Shown: positions 10,123 to 19,414, counted from the first letter of the stretch. The stretch is DNA of 64,000 nt from Aureimonas fodinaquatilis (GCF_008369445.1 NZ_VTWH01000002.1:124001-188000); one strand, 5' to 3'. Program-made: numbers and translations. The notes: a model not told the origin generated them from the letters alone.

Positions 10123-11205
10123 TTACCCATCCTCCTGATGGAGCAGGACTGTTACCCCGAACAGACCTGCCGCCATGGCCGGAAACCACGCCGCTGCAGC
10201 GGGTGGAACTACTGAACTGCTTCCCAGCGCTTGCGCCAGAAATGTTGCGACATAAAGCACGAAGCCAGCCGCAACACCACCTATGATTGTGGCTGTGGAT
10301 TGCCCCGTACGAGAATATTGCACGGCCACGGTGGCCGCTACCAGCGTCATTGCCATAAACAGTGCCGGTTTGGCCAGCAATGTGAACAGCCGCATGGAAA
10401 ATGCGTCGGCATTATAGCCAAGACTTCTTGCCGCTTCGATTTTGCCTGGAAGTTCCCAGATCGAAATGGTTTCAGGATTGGCCAGCCGTTGCTCGATATA
10501 TTCCGGCAACAGGGTTGTCGGAATGGAATAGGATGCCCGCTGTTCCGGCGAAAAGCCCACACGGGTGACAACGGGCTGGTGCAGAACCCACATACCTCTG
10601 CCAAGCGTGGCGTTGGGCGCATCAATCCGCTCACTGGCAATACCATTGTCATTCAACACAAAGGCCGTAACGCCGCCCAGCTCACTGCCGCCTGCAGACA
10701 CGGCCTTTGCGCCGATGATGGAGTTGACCCCGTTGCCGCTCTGGCGAAGCCATGGCGTGCGGTTGGCATTGTCATCTGCCCGGTCGCCGGCAAACTGCGT
10801 TTCCAGATCGGCAGACCAGTTTTGCGCCACCGTTGCCAGCGGGCTGTAAACGGCCGTGGCAAACACGCCAAGCAGCAGCGACCCGGCCAGAAATGGCAGC
10901 AAAATCTGCCAGATGGAAATGCCCGCGGCCCTGGCAACAACCAGCTCCATTTTGCGGTTCAGCGAAACCAGCGTGAAAATAGAGGCAAACAGCACGATGA
11001 ACGGAAACGCCTGCTCCAGAAAGGCCGGGACGCGGTAGGCAGAAATTGCCGCTACAGTGGCAAAGTCAATGCCGTCGAAACGACCGCGGCGGCTCAGCTC
11101 TATCAGGTCAACCAGATAGACCAGCGCCAGCACCATGGCAAAGATTGCCACCACATTGCTGATGTATAGCCGCATGAAATAGAGGTTTATGGTGCGCCGG
11201 TTCAT
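10123..11205 (-). CDS. lptG: LPS export ABC transporter permease LptG
   Basis: The 360-residue YjgP/YjgQ family protein has six expected transmembrane helices. Three lie near the N-terminus (from NVVAIFAMVLALVYLVDLIE) and three near the C-terminus, with a periplasmic jelly-roll domain between. Together with LptF and LptB it extracts LPS from the inner membrane. It starts with ATG overlapping the lptF stop by four bases. Confidence 0.93.
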   Translation of the reverse strand: MNRRTINLYFMRLYISNVVAIFAMVLALVYLVDLIELSRRGRFDGIDFATVAAISAYRVPAFLEQAFPFIVLFASIFTLVSLNRKMELVVARAAGISIWQILLPFLAGSLLLGVFATAVYSPLATVAQNWSADLETQFAGDRADDNANRTPWLRQSGNGVNSIIGAKAVSAGGSELGGVTAFVLNDNGIASERIDAPNATLGRGMWVLHQPVVTRVGFSPEQRASYSIPTTLLPEYIEQRLANPETISIWELPGKIEAARSLGYNADAFSMRLFTLLAKPALFMAMTLVAATVAVQYSRTGQSTATIIGGVAAGFVLYVATFLAQALGSSSVVPPAAAAWFPAMAAGLFGVTVLLHQEDG

Positions 11206-12398
11206 GCTGCACGTCCTTGCCGGCGGCGGCCGGGCAGCAGCTTTTGAGCGAACCGCATGGCGTTCTGCAAGCCGGCTTCCACCGCATGCACAAAGCGCGA
11301 TTCCACGATATTGGTGTTTCGATGCAGCAGCACCAGACTGGTGATAATGCCCATGATGGGCAGGGCATAGACCAGCAGCACAAGGGCGGTGTTCTTTTCA
11401 ACCTGCGACACTGCCATGAAGCCCGCCGCCTTGAGCAGCAGAGCGCCACCCAGTCCGATGATCATCGTGGCGCCCGGACCCTGACGGTTGGTGCGGGGCG
11501 GGCTGGCCACTGCTACGGCCCACAGAGCAAATGCCAGCGCATACAGCCAGTCACTGCGCCGCTGTGACAGCTCTTCAATAAAGCGGTTGGGGTGCGTCTG
11601 GAACAGCGGATCATTTGGATCGGGGTTGACCAGTTCGCCCGTGCTGCGCTCTGACATGCGCACCCAGTCGCGTGAGGAAACCGGGCGCAGATCAGCCAGG
11701 TCAAAGGCGTAGGTCTGAAATTCAATTACCGATATGGCCTTGTCATCTGCCGTGCGGCGATGAAGCTGGCCGTTTTTCAGCACCAGAAAAGATTCGCCGT
11801 TCAGATCGACAATGTTGGCTTCCTGCGCAAAATAATTGACGTCCATTTCAGGGTCGCGCGTATCTGCCAGAAACAGGCCGCGAATGGTTGCACCGCGCGT
11901 GTCTGAAACGCTCATGATCAGGCCATCCTGAATGCGTTCAAACCGGCCGGGCTGCAAAAACAGCGAAATGGCATTGGCGTTGATGGAGCGAATTCCGTCC
12001 TGAAAAGCCTTTGAGGCTTTTGGTCCGGCATAGTTGGAGTTGAACAGCACCAACGCCGCCGCAATGATGCCAACCAGCATGATGGGCCGGGCGATCAGAT
12101 ATTGCGATGCACCGGCAGCGGCCATGACAGAGCGTTCCGAATCTGCGTTCAATGAATTGAGCGCCTGTATGGAACCGACCAATATGGCGAAAGGCAGGAC
12201 GCCCGCCGCCAGATCGGGCATCAACATCAAGGCTATCCATAGAATGTCGCTGGCGGCTCCAACCGTGGTGCGAACCAGATCAACGCGCTGCAGAACCTGA
12301 ACCACCCAGACGACAAGAACCAGCGCTGCCAGCGATGCCAGGCTGAACAAGGCTGCGCGCTTGAAGATATATCGTTCCAGTAGCGTCATCGACCGCAT
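11202..12398 (-). CDS. lptF: LPS export ABC transporter permease LptF
   Basis: This 398-residue YjgP/YjgQ family permease begins MRSMTLLERYIFKRAALFS, the typical LptF N-terminus. Six membrane segments surround a large periplasmic domain. The frame stays open for another 82 codons upstream, but that extension shows no family-like sequence, so the start is placed at 12398 (or at 12389, MTLLERYIF). It is the first gene of the minus-strand envelope operon and is divergent from pepA. Confidence 0.92.
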   Translation of the reverse strand: MRSMTLLERYIFKRAALFSLASLAALVLVVWVVQVLQRVDLVRTTVGAASDILWIALMLMPDLAAGVLPFAILVGSIQALNSLNADSERSVMAAAGASQYLIARPIMLVGIIAAALVLFNSNYAGPKASKAFQDGIRSINANAISLFLQPGRFERIQDGLIMSVSDTRGATIRGLFLADTRDPEMDVNYFAQEANIVDLNGESFLVLKNGQLHRRTADDKAISVIEFQTYAFDLADLRPVSSRDWVRMSERSTGELVNPDPNDPLFQTHPNRFIEELSQRRSDWLYALAFALWAVAVASPPRTNRQGPGATMIIGLGGALLLKAAGFMAVSQVEKNTALVLLVYALPIMGIITSLVLLHRNTNIVESRFVHAVEAGLQNAMRFAQKLLPGRRRQGRAA

Positions 12399-12590
12399 GA
12401 ATACTCGCTGTTTCCCGACGCATTTAACATCCGGCGTGTTGGCTGCAAAATCAGTGATTGCATCAACCTCGTTATAGAATGAGCTACCTTGGCTAAAGAA
12501 GGGCGAACAATCATGGCTAACAAAGTATGAACGTGAGAACTCTCTTGCAAAGAAGCGCTGCATTTCCAAGATAGGGTGGCGTTGAAATTT

Positions 12591-12619
12591 TTGACGCCCA
12601 TATGATGATTCTCGATAAA
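12591..12619 (+). promoter_or_regulatory. Sigma-70-like promoter for pepA
   Basis: A -35 element TTGACG (12591-12596) and a -10 element GATAAA (12614-12619) are separated by 17 bp. They lie 25 bases before the pepA ATG at 12645, with GGAG as the ribosome-binding site between them. The 246-bp lptF-pepA divergent gap shows no other feature I can name. Confidence 0.55.
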
Positions 12620-12644
12620 TCTCCCAATTTCCGGAGTTCTGCAC

Positions 12645-14144
12645 ATGGCTTCCACGCCGCTAATTGCTTTTTCGTCGCTTGAAGCACCCGCCCAGGGCGT
12701 CATGGTTCTGCTGGCAGGGGATGGCGCCATTTTGCCTGCTTCCATTTCCGAGGCGTTGAAGAATCAGATTGCGCGGGCCGCAACGGCAGCGAAATTCAAG
12801 GGTAAGCTGTTGTCTACGCTGGAGGTGCTGGCACCCGACGAGCCGGGAGTGGACAAGGTGCTTGTATTGGGCACCAAGGGTGAAGCCGAATTGACAGAAG
12901 AAGACTGGCTAAAATTGGGCGGTGTCGCCATGGCCGGTATTAAGGGCGCAGAAAATATTCTCATACGCGCTGAAATCGACGAGCCGGTTTCCGGGGCAAA
13001 TGTTGCGGCCATGGCGCTTGGTGTTCTGCTGCGCGCTTATGAGTTTGACCGTTATAAATCCAAAAAGACCGACGATGCCGATGTAGAGGCCGGGTCCGGC
13101 AAGACAGCGACTATTTCCTTTGCATCGGCCGATGCGGATACTGCGCGCACCGCTTTTGAGGCAATTGATTCAGTCGGTGCAGGCGTTGTACTGGCGCGCG
13201 ATCTGGTGAATGAGCCCGCCAATATTCTGACCACGGTGGAATATACCCGCCGCATTGAAGCCTTGCGGCATTACGGCCTGGAAGTGGAAGTCCTGGACGA
13301 AGTGAAAATGCGCGAGCTGAAAATGTTTGCGTTGCTCGGCGTTGCACAGGGTTCGCCCATGCCGCCACGCATGGTCATCATGCGGTGGAACGGCGGCCCG
13401 GAAGGTGAAGCGCCAGTAGCGTTCGTTGGCAAGGGCGTGGTGTTTGACACAGGTGGTGTTTCCATCAAACCTGCGGCAGGCATGGACGAGATGAAAGGTG
13501 ACATGGGCGGCTCTGCCGCCGTTGTCGGCCTTATGCGCGCATTGGCTGGCCGCAAGGCCAAGGTGAATGCTGTCGGCGTTGTCGGTCTGGTGGAAAATGT
13601 TGTGGATGGGAACGCGCAGCGCCCAGGCGACATTGTAACTGCCATGTCCGGCACAACGATTGAGGTGCTGAACACCGATGCCGAGGGTCGGCTGGTTCTT
13701 GCGGATGCGCTTTGGTACACGCAGGAGCGGTTCAAGCCGAAATTCATGGTCAATCTGGCAACATTGACCGGCGCCATCATCGTGGCACTGGGCAACCATT
13801 ATGCCGGACTCTTCGCCAATGATGACGAGCTTGCCGAACGGCTTTACGAGGCGGGCACTGTCACCGGTGAAAAAGTCTGGCGGATGCCTCTGGGCAAGGA
13901 ATACGACAAGATGATTGAGGGCAAGTTTGCCGATATCCGCAATATTGGCGGTGGGCGTGCGGCTGGCTCCATCACCGCCGCGCAATTCCTGCAGCGCTTT
14001 GTCAACAAAGTGCCGTGGGCACATCTGGATGTGGCAGGCACCGCAATGTCTTCACCCTCGTCGGAATACAACCAGTCCTGGGGTTCCGGCTTCGGCGTCC
14101 GGCTGCTCAACCGCCTTGTTGCCGACCATTATGAAACGCGCTGA
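12645..14144 (+). CDS. pepA: Leucyl aminopeptidase (cytosol aminopeptidase, M17)
   Basis: The 499-residue M17 metallopeptidase removes N-terminal residues from peptides in the cytoplasm. The C-terminal catalytic domain has the two-metal site blocks GVVFDTGGVSIKPAAGMDEMKGDMGG (K and D ligands) and NTDAEGRLVLADAL (D and E ligands with the catalytic arginine). The first 170 residues form the variable N-terminal domain. holC follows 11 bp downstream; pepA-holC is a common gene pair. Confidence 0.95.
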   Translation: MASTPLIAFSSLEAPAQGVMVLLAGDGAILPASISEALKNQIARAATAAKFKGKLLSTLEVLAPDEPGVDKVLVLGTKGEAELTEEDWLKLGGVAMAGIKGAENILIRAEIDEPVSGANVAAMALGVLLRAYEFDRYKSKKTDDADVEAGSGKTATISFASADADTARTAFEAIDSVGAGVVLARDLVNEPANILTTVEYTRRIEALRHYGLEVEVLDEVKMRELKMFALLGVAQGSPMPPRMVIMRWNGGPEGEAPVAFVGKGVVFDTGGVSIKPAAGMDEMKGDMGGSAAVVGLMRALAGRKAKVNAVGVVGLVENVVDGNAQRPGDIVTAMSGTTIEVLNTDAEGRLVLADALWYTQERFKPKFMVNLATLTGAIIVALGNHYAGLFANDDELAERLYEAGTVTGEKVWRMPLGKEYDKMIEGKFADIRNIGGGRAAGSITAAQFLQRFVNKVPWAHLDVAGTAMSSPSSEYNQSWGSGFGVRLLNRLVADHYETR

Positions 14145-14155
14145 GTAACCGCCCT

Positions 14156-14608
14156 GTGGCCGAGGTGTTTTTCTACCATTTGACAGAAAGCCGGCTGGAG
14201 GAAGCCCTGCCGGACCTTCTGGAAAAGTGCCTCGCACGGGGGTGGCGTGTAGTGGTGCAGGCCGCCACGGAAGAGCGCCGCGATGCGCTGGATCAGCATT
14301 TGTGGGTTTACCGTGACGAAGCTTTCCTTCCGCACGGATCTGATGCGGAAGGCAACAGCGCACTGCAGCCGATTTTGCTGACCATAAACCCGGCGCAGAA
14401 TGCAAATGACGCCCAAGTGCGCTTTCTGGTGGAGGGTGCATGCCCGCAAACTCTGGAGCCTTACGTGCGCGGCATCTATCTGTTTGACGGGCATGACGCC
14501 GATCAACTTACTGTTGCCCGGGAGCGGTGGAAGACAGAAAAGGCCGCAGGTCACAGCGTGGTTTACTGGCAGCAGGGCACAGACCGGCGTTGGGTCCGCA
14601 ACGCCTGA
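14156..14608 (+). CDS. holC: DNA polymerase III subunit chi
   Basis: The 150-residue HolC family protein is an accessory of the clamp loader that contacts single-strand binding protein. Visible family elements are FYHLTESRLEEALPDLLEKC near the N-terminus and QPILLT in the middle. It starts with GTG 11 bp after pepA, so the two are probably cotranscribed. The repeat array begins right after its stop. Confidence 0.88.
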   Translation: MAEVFFYHLTESRLEEALPDLLEKCLARGWRVVVQAATEERRDALDQHLWVYRDEAFLPHGSDAEGNSALQPILLTINPAQNANDAQVRFLVEGACPQTLEPYVRGIYLFDGHDADQLTVARERWKTEKAAGHSVVYWQQGTDRRWVRNA

Positions 14609-14610
14609 TC

Positions 14611-14822
14611 AGTCCTGTCGTTGAAGCCCAAGTGCCTCGACGGGAAATGCTTATCTGCTTGTCGCATTGTCCTGCCGTTGAAGCTAACGCTTCAACGGGA
14701 AATGCACTCCTTTGCTTGTCGCATTGTCCTTTCGTTGAAGCCAAAGGCTTCAACGGGAAATGCACTTCTTTGCTTGTCGCATTGTCCTGTCGTTGAAGCC
14801 AAAGGCTTCAACGGGAAATGCT
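14611..14822. repeat. Palindromic repeat family A, four-copy tandem array
   Basis: Four hairpin units start near 14619, 14676, 14733 and 14791 (period 57-58 bp). The core is CGTTGAAGC, a short loop, GCTTCAACG, then GGAAATGC. The linkers are near-identical (TTTGCTTGTCGCATTGTCCTG). Unit 1 is the most diverged. The array fills the gap between the convergent genes holC and the ABC-F ATPase and abuts the stop codon of the latter. Read on the minus strand each unit is AGCATTTCCCGTTGAAG followed by the loop and an outer AATGC that can pair with GCATT. Confidence 0.9.
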
Positions 14823-16718
14823 TTAGTCCGCCATTGCCGCGTCATACTGCTCCGACGCTTCAATCCACTCCAGTTCAACCTTTTCCAAAGTGCGCTCAGC
14901 CACGGATTTTTGCTTGGCAAACTCCGTGGCTTTGGCGGGGCTGGATGTGTAAAGCGCCGGATCGCCCAGCTTTTCGTCCAGATCTGCAATGGTCTTCTGC
15001 AATCGGGACAATTGCGTTTCCAGCGTGGTGATCTGCCTGCGCAAAGGCTTCAAAGCCTCACGCTTTTCAGCCGCGCTCCGGCGCTGCTCAACCTTGGATA
15101 CCGGAAGTTCCTCTGGCGCGACTTGCTCCCGCTCTTCGCGTGAGGCGGCCTTCGACCCGGAAAGCACCAGCTTCTTGTAGTCTTCCAGATCGCCATCATA
15201 ACGCGAAACCGTGCCATCGCCGACAATCCACAGTCTGTCCATGGTTGCCTCGACCATGTGCCGGTCGTGGCTGATCAGAATGACAGCACCGGGATAGTCG
15301 TTCAGCGCCCGCACAAGACTTTCGCGCGCTTCGATATCCAGATGGTTTGTCGGTTCGTCCAGAATCAACAGATGCGGCGCGTTCAGCGTGGCAAGACCCA
15401 TCAACAGCCGGGCCTTTTCACCGCCCGACAGCTTGTCGGCAATGGTGTCCATTTTATCCGTGCCAAGCCCCATGCGCGCAACGCGCCCCCGCAACCTGGA
15501 TTCCGGCGTATCGGGCAGGGCGCGGCGCAAATGCTGCACCGCCGTTTCGTCCGGGCGCAGATCATCAATCTGATGCTGGGCGAAGAACGATATGCGCAAG
15601 CCACTTGCGCGCGTTACCGTGCCGCTATCTTCCTTCAATCGCTCGGCAATCAGCTTCGCAAATGTCGATTTGCCGTTGCCGTTGGAGCCAAGCAGAGCGA
15701 TTCTGTCATCATGGTCGATCCGCAGGTTCAGGTTTTTCAGCACCGGCATTCCGGGTGTGTAGCCAACCTGCGCATTTTCCATCCGGATGATCGGCGAGGG
15801 CAGCATTTTATCCGGAGCGTCGAACACGAACGGCGTAACATTTTCTTCGACAATGGCCGCCAGCGGCTGCATACGCTCCAGCGCCTTGAGCCGGCTTTGC
15901 GCCTGCCGTGCCTTGCTGGCCTTTGCCCGGAACCGCTCAACAAACGCTTCCATATGTTTGCGTTCGGCCTGCTGCTTGGTGATCTGCTTCTGCAACAGCT
16001 CCATTTTTTCGGCCCGTTGCCGCTCAAACTGGTCGTAAGAGCCGCGATAGAAATTCAGCTTCTTCTGATCCAGATGGATGATCGAGTTCACCGCATTGTT
16101 CAGAACATCGCGATCGTGGCTGATAATCAGAACCGTGTATGGGTAGCGGGCCACGAAATTTTCCAGCCACAGCGTGCCTTCCATGTCGAGGTAGTTTGTC
16201 GGCTCGTCCAGCAGCAACAGATCCGGGCGGGAAAACAGCACAGCAGCCAGAGCAACGCGCATGCGCCAGCCACCGGAAAACGAAGACACCGGGCGCGATT
16301 GCGCAATCGGGCCAAAGCCAAGGCCGCTGAGAATTGAAGCGGCGCGCGATTCTGCAGAATGGCTTTCAATATCGGCAAGCCGCATGTGAATTTCCGCGAT
16401 GCGGTGCGGATCCGTGGCAAGTTCCGCCTCTGCCAACAGAGCGACGCGCTCTTCATCGGCTTGCAGAACAATATCAAGCAGCGAATCTTCCGTGCCCGGC
16501 GCTTCCTGCGCTACCTGCCCGATGCGTGCATTGCGGGGCAGCGACACGTTGCCGCTTTCCGAAGCAAGATCGCCGGTGATCAGGCGGAAAAGCGTGGATT
16601 TTCCAGCACCGTTACGCCCCACAAGCCCGGCCTTCACACCATCTGGAATGGCGAGGCTGGCATGGTCTATCAAAAGGCGTCCGGCGACGCGTGCGGAGAG
16701 GTCGTTGATCTGAAGCAT
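14823..16718 (-). CDS. ABC-F family ATP-binding cassette protein
   Basis: The 631-residue protein has two ABC ATPase domains and no membrane segments. The first Walker A is GRNGAGKST (about residue 35) and the second GSNGNGKST. Signatures are SGGWRMRVALAAVLF and LSGGEKARLLMGL, followed by LLLDEPTNYLD and LILDEPTNHLD. A charged interdomain linker rich in R, K, E and Q lies near residues 235-280, with a C-terminal coiled coil at 550-630. ABC-F proteins act on the ribosome; the subtype (Uup-like or YheS-like) is not certain. Family A repeats start right after its TAA. Confidence 0.9.
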   Translation of the reverse strand: MLQINDLSARVAGRLLIDHASLAIPDGVKAGLVGRNGAGKSTLFRLITGDLASESGNVSLPRNARIGQVAQEAPGTEDSLLDIVLQADEERVALLAEAELATDPHRIAEIHMRLADIESHSAESRAASILSGLGFGPIAQSRPVSSFSGGWRMRVALAAVLFSRPDLLLLDEPTNYLDMEGTLWLENFVARYPYTVLIISHDRDVLNNAVNSIIHLDQKKLNFYRGSYDQFERQRAEKMELLQKQITKQQAERKHMEAFVERFRAKASKARQAQSRLKALERMQPLAAIVEENVTPFVFDAPDKMLPSPIIRMENAQVGYTPGMPVLKNLNLRIDHDDRIALLGSNGNGKSTFAKLIAERLKEDSGTVTRASGLRISFFAQHQIDDLRPDETAVQHLRRALPDTPESRLRGRVARMGLGTDKMDTIADKLSGGEKARLLMGLATLNAPHLLILDEPTNHLDIEARESLVRALNDYPGAVILISHDRHMVEATMDRLWIVGDGTVSRYDGDLEDYKKLVLSGSKAASREEREQVAPEELPVSKVEQRRSAAEKREALKPLRRQITTLETQLSRLQKTIADLDEKLGDPALYTSSPAKATEFAKQKSVAERTLEKVELEWIEASEQYDAAMAD

Positions 16719-16826
16719 GCGCTGCTTTTGCCACGCCTTGGCCAGCGGGAAAAGAGCGCAGTGTGCAGTTGCGAAAGTTTATGCCATCTGTGACGATGGA
16801 AGCGCGGCAACAGACAGGGGCGTTCG

Positions 16827-17516
16827 ATGGAAATTTTTCTCTATGAGCTTGTCGGTCATGATGTGACCAGACCATTTTCACCCCATTGCTGGAAAGCAAG
16901 AATGGCTTTGCGCCACAAGGGTCTGGAATATACCAGTCTGCCAGTGCCGTTTACCAAGGTGCGCCATGTCGAAGACGGTTTTGACCGCACGGTGCCCGTG
17001 CTGCGCCATGGCAAGGATGTGGTGCAGGATTCTTTCGCCATAGCGGAATATCTCGAAACCACTTACCCCGATCGTCCAAGCCTGTTTGGCGGAGAGGGCG
17101 GCCGTGCCATGGCCCGGTTTGTCGAAAGCTGGTCGCATGTCCACATCCGGTCCTTTGTTGTTTCCGCCGCATTGATGGACATTTACTCGCTGCTGGACGA
17201 GGTGGATAAAGAGCATTTCCGCCGCACGCGAGAAGCTTTTTTTGGCATGCGTCTGGAAGATGTTGTCAATCGTGACCCCGCCCGGCTGGACGAGTTTTCC
17301 CGCTCGCTTGAACCAATGCGCCTGACTTTGAAACGTCAGCCATTCCTGAACGGCAAATCGTCCGGTTTTGCCGATTATATTGTGTTCGGTCTGTTCCAAT
17401 GGCTGCGCATCACCTCCAGCGTGCGCCCGCTGGCACCTGATGACAGCGTTTCTGAATGGTTTGAGCGGTGTCTCGACTTGTTTGACGGCGAGGGTCGAAA
17501 GATCACGGCGGCCTGA
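16827..17516 (+). CDS. Glutathione S-transferase family protein
   Basis: The 229-residue protein has an N-terminal thioredoxin-fold domain (HCWKARMALRHKGLEYTSLPV, then TVPVLRHGKDVVQDSFAIAEYLE, the usual glutathione-binding DS pair) and a helical C-terminal domain ending near residue 225. AGGGG lies 6 bases before the ATG. The substrate cannot be inferred. It stands alone between the ABC-F gene (divergent) and ndk. Confidence 0.85.
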   Translation: MEIFLYELVGHDVTRPFSPHCWKARMALRHKGLEYTSLPVPFTKVRHVEDGFDRTVPVLRHGKDVVQDSFAIAEYLETTYPDRPSLFGGEGGRAMARFVESWSHVHIRSFVVSAALMDIYSLLDEVDKEHFRRTREAFFGMRLEDVVNRDPARLDEFSRSLEPMRLTLKRQPFLNGKSSGFADYIVFGLFQWLRITSSVRPLAPDDSVSEWFERCLDLFDGEGRKITAA

Positions 17517-17528
17517 AGTGATGAGCAC

Positions 17529-17557
17529 TTGCCGCATGGATGCGCTGGCTTTATAGA
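17529..17557 (+). promoter_or_regulatory. Sigma-70-like promoter for ndk
   Basis: A -35 element TTGCCG (17529-17534), a 17-bp spacer and a -10 element TATAGA (17552-17557) lie 39 bases before the ndk ATG. AGAGGAA acts as the ribosome-binding site in between. Confidence 0.55.
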
Positions 17558-17596
17558 CCCGCCATCCAATCAAGTCTGTTATAGAGGAACAGCCAC

Positions 17597-18019
17597 ATGG
17601 CTATTGAACGCACTTTCTCCATGATCAAGCCGGATGCGACCCGCCGCAATCTGACTGGCGCTATCACCAAGGTTCTGGAGGAAGCCGGTCTGCGCGTAGT
17701 TGCTTCCAAGCGCGTCTGGATGAGCCAGCGTGAGGCTGAAGGTTTTTACGCGGTTCACAAAGAGCGCCCATTCTTTGGTGAATTGGTTGAAACCATGATT
17801 TCCGGACCAACCGTCGTTCAGGTTCTGGAAGGCGAAAACGCCATTCTCAAGAACCGCGAAGTTATGGGTGCAACAAACCCTGCAAACGCCGATGAAGGCA
17901 CAATCCGCAAGCTGTTTGCAGTGTCGATCGGTGAAAATTCGGTTCACGGTTCTGATGCGCCGGAAACTGCAGCTCAGGAAATTGCCTACTGGTTCTCCGA
18001 CACTGAAGTTGTTGGCTGA
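17597..18019 (+). CDS. ndk: Nucleoside diphosphate kinase
   Basis: The 140-residue enzyme exchanges gamma-phosphates between nucleoside tri- and diphosphates through a phosphohistidine. The active-site His117 lies in ENSVHGSDA. The N-terminal [15 protein letters not shown] and the block [14 protein letters not shown] are typical. Length is exactly standard. It has its own promoter and terminator and appears monocistronic. Confidence 0.97.
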   Translation: MAIERTFSMIKPDATRRNLTGAITKVLEEAGLRVVASKRVWMSQREAEGFYAVHKERPFFGELVETMISGPTVVQVLEGENAILKNREVMGATNPANADEGTIRKLFAVSIGENSVHGSDAPETAAQEIAYWFSDTEVVG

Positions 18020-18034
18020 ATTTCAGACGTCTGA

Positions 18035-18080
18035 AAAAAAGGGGCGTTCTGCACATCAGCAGGACGCCCCTTTTTTCTTT
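18035..18080 (+). terminator. Intrinsic terminator of ndk (bidirectional)
   Basis: A stem of GGGGCGTTCTGC and GCAGGACGCCCC (one G-U pair) is flanked by an A-run before and TTTTTT after. It lies 16 bases past the ndk stop. The A-run on the other side lets it also end moaE transcription from the minus strand. Confidence 0.85.
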
Positions 18081-18534
18081 AAAGCCTGTGCCAGCGGTCT
18101 GTGGCTGAAAGATCCGCATCCTTGGCATCCACCCAGGCGCCGACGGTGCCATCCAGCAAATGTTCGCGTTTCCAGAATGGGGCCCGGGTTTTCATAAAAT
18201 CCATGACATAGGCACCCGCTTCAAATGCCGCATGCCGGTGAACAGAAGTGCATCCAGAAAATACAATTTCCTCACCTGGGGCTATTTTTCCAAAACGATG
18301 CACCACACAGGCCGAAATCAAAGGCCAGCGTGCCGCAGCTTCTGCCAGAATGTTCTGAATTTCCCGTTCTGCCATGCCGGGGTAGTGTTCCAGTTCCAGC
18401 GCGGATAGGCGGCCACCTTCATCCCGGCAATAGCCGCAGAACACAACAGCGGCCCCGGCTGCGCCGTCTGAGGATAGATTTGCAGTTTCTGCTGCAATAT
18501 CAATTCTCTCCGACTGGACGACAACCCGGAACAT
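18079..18534 (-). CDS. moaE: Molybdopterin synthase catalytic subunit
   Basis: The 151-residue large subunit transfers sulfur from MoaD thiocarboxylate to precursor Z to form molybdopterin. Family elements are GAAVVFCGYCRDEGG, LELEHYPGMAEREI, VVHRFGKIAPGE and the lysine-bearing FMKTRAPFWKREHL. The ATG at 18534 (MFRVVVQSERI) matches usual MoaE N-termini; a GTG at 18546 inside moaD is the alternative. It lies immediately after moaD. A molybdoenzyme that could use the cofactor is at 24191-26320. Confidence 0.92.
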   Translation of the reverse strand: MFRVVVQSERIDIAAETANLSSDGAAGAAVVFCGYCRDEGGRLSALELEHYPGMAEREIQNILAEAAARWPLISACVVHRFGKIAPGEEIVFSGCTSVHRHAAFEAGAYVMDFMKTRAPFWKREHLLDGTVGAWVDAKDADLSATDRWHRL

Positions 18535-18538
18535 CAGG

Positions 18539-18790
18539 TCAGCCACCCGTCATCGGCGGGAAAAAGCCGATTTCGGTAGCCCCGGCAATCGGGGTATCCT
18601 GTTGCACATGCTGGTGGTCTATCGCCACCCGAACCAGCTCGCCCGGCTGCAATGCGTGGTAGTAGTTGTCGCCCCGGCATTCCAGCCAGCGCAGAAGATC
18701 GGAAACTGTTGTCACCCCGGCCGGAAGCGACACTGTTTCCTCTGCAACGCCAATACGTTCCCGGATAGATGCAAAATAAGCCAGTTTCAC
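18539..18790 (-). CDS. moaD: Molybdopterin synthase sulfur carrier subunit
   Basis: The 83-residue ubiquitin-like protein ends in Gly-Gly (FFPPMTGG), the residue pair that becomes the thiocarboxylate. The GTG at 18790 is chosen because AGGAGG lies 5 bases upstream; a TTG at 18805 overlaps that site. It is coupled to moaE and follows pgsA on the same strand. Confidence 0.9.
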   Translation of the reverse strand: MKLAYFASIRERIGVAEETVSLPAGVTTVSDLLRWLECRGDNYYHALQPGELVRVAIDHQHVQQDTPIAGATEIGFFPPMTGG

Positions 18791-18832
18791 TTCTGCCTCC
18801 TGCAACTTGCTGAGAGGATTTTAGACGGACTT

Positions 18833-19414
18833 CTAGACGTCTATATGGCGCAGGCCCGCACGAAAATAATCATACCCGGTATAAAGTGTGATAATTGCCG
18901 CCACCCATAAAAACAGAATGCCCAACTCGGTGATGAACGGGAACAGTTTATCACCTGCCGGGCCGGCCAGCAGAAATGTCAGTGCAACCATCTGCGCAGC
19001 CGTTTTCCATTTGGCAAGGCGGGTCACCGGCACGCTGACCTTTAGCGCCGCCAGATATTCACGCAGGCCCGAAACCAGAATTTCGCGGCACAGAATCACG
19101 ATTGCTGCCCAGATTGCCCACCCGGCAATGGTGCCATCTGCTGCCAGAAGCAGAAGCGCCGCTGCCACCAGCAGCTTGTCGGCTATCGGGTCCAGCATGC
19201 GGCCGATATTCGACGTCTGCTTCCACGCCCGTGCAAGATAGCCATCCAGCCAATCGGTGATGCTTGCTGCAATAAACAGGAACATGGCCCACCAACGCGC
19301 CGTGTCCGACCCGTGCAACCGGCCTTCCACGAAAAAGCAGAGCACCACCAGCGGCACCGCAACGATGCGCGAGTAAGTGAGGATATTGGGAATGTTCAAG
19401 GCCCTGGAGGACAT
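18833..19414 (-). CDS. pgsA: CDP-diacylglycerol--glycerol-3-phosphate 3-phosphatidyltransferase
   Basis: The 193-residue integral membrane enzyme makes phosphatidylglycerophosphate. The CDP-alcohol phosphotransferase motif is DWLDGYLARAWKQ followed by GRMLDPIADKLL, with all expected aspartates. Several hydrophobic helices follow. The start at 19414 (MSSRALNIPNILTYSR) fits the family; the frame extends 21 codons upstream without support. The order uvrC-pgsA-moaD-moaE is common in this group. Confidence 0.93.
   Translation of the reverse strand: MSSRALNIPNILTYSRIVAVPLVVLCFFVEGRLHGSDTARWWAMFLFIAASITDWLDGYLARAWKQTSNIGRMLDPIADKLLVAAALLLLAADGTIAGWAIWAAIVILCREILVSGLREYLAALKVSVPVTRLAKWKTAAQMVALTFLLAGPAGDKLFPFITELGILFLWVAAIITLYTGYDYFRAGLRHIDV

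Noticed and set aside
12399-12644. An 82-codon N-terminal extension of lptF
   Set aside because: It would run through the divergent promoter region to the pepA start codon and shows no LptF-like sequence; family members begin at the MRSMTLLERY segment.
14611-14822. CRISPR array
   Set aside because: Repeats are only four, each contains a perfect palindrome, and the 'spacers' are nearly identical to each other. No cas genes are nearby, and the same unit is dispersed elsewhere.
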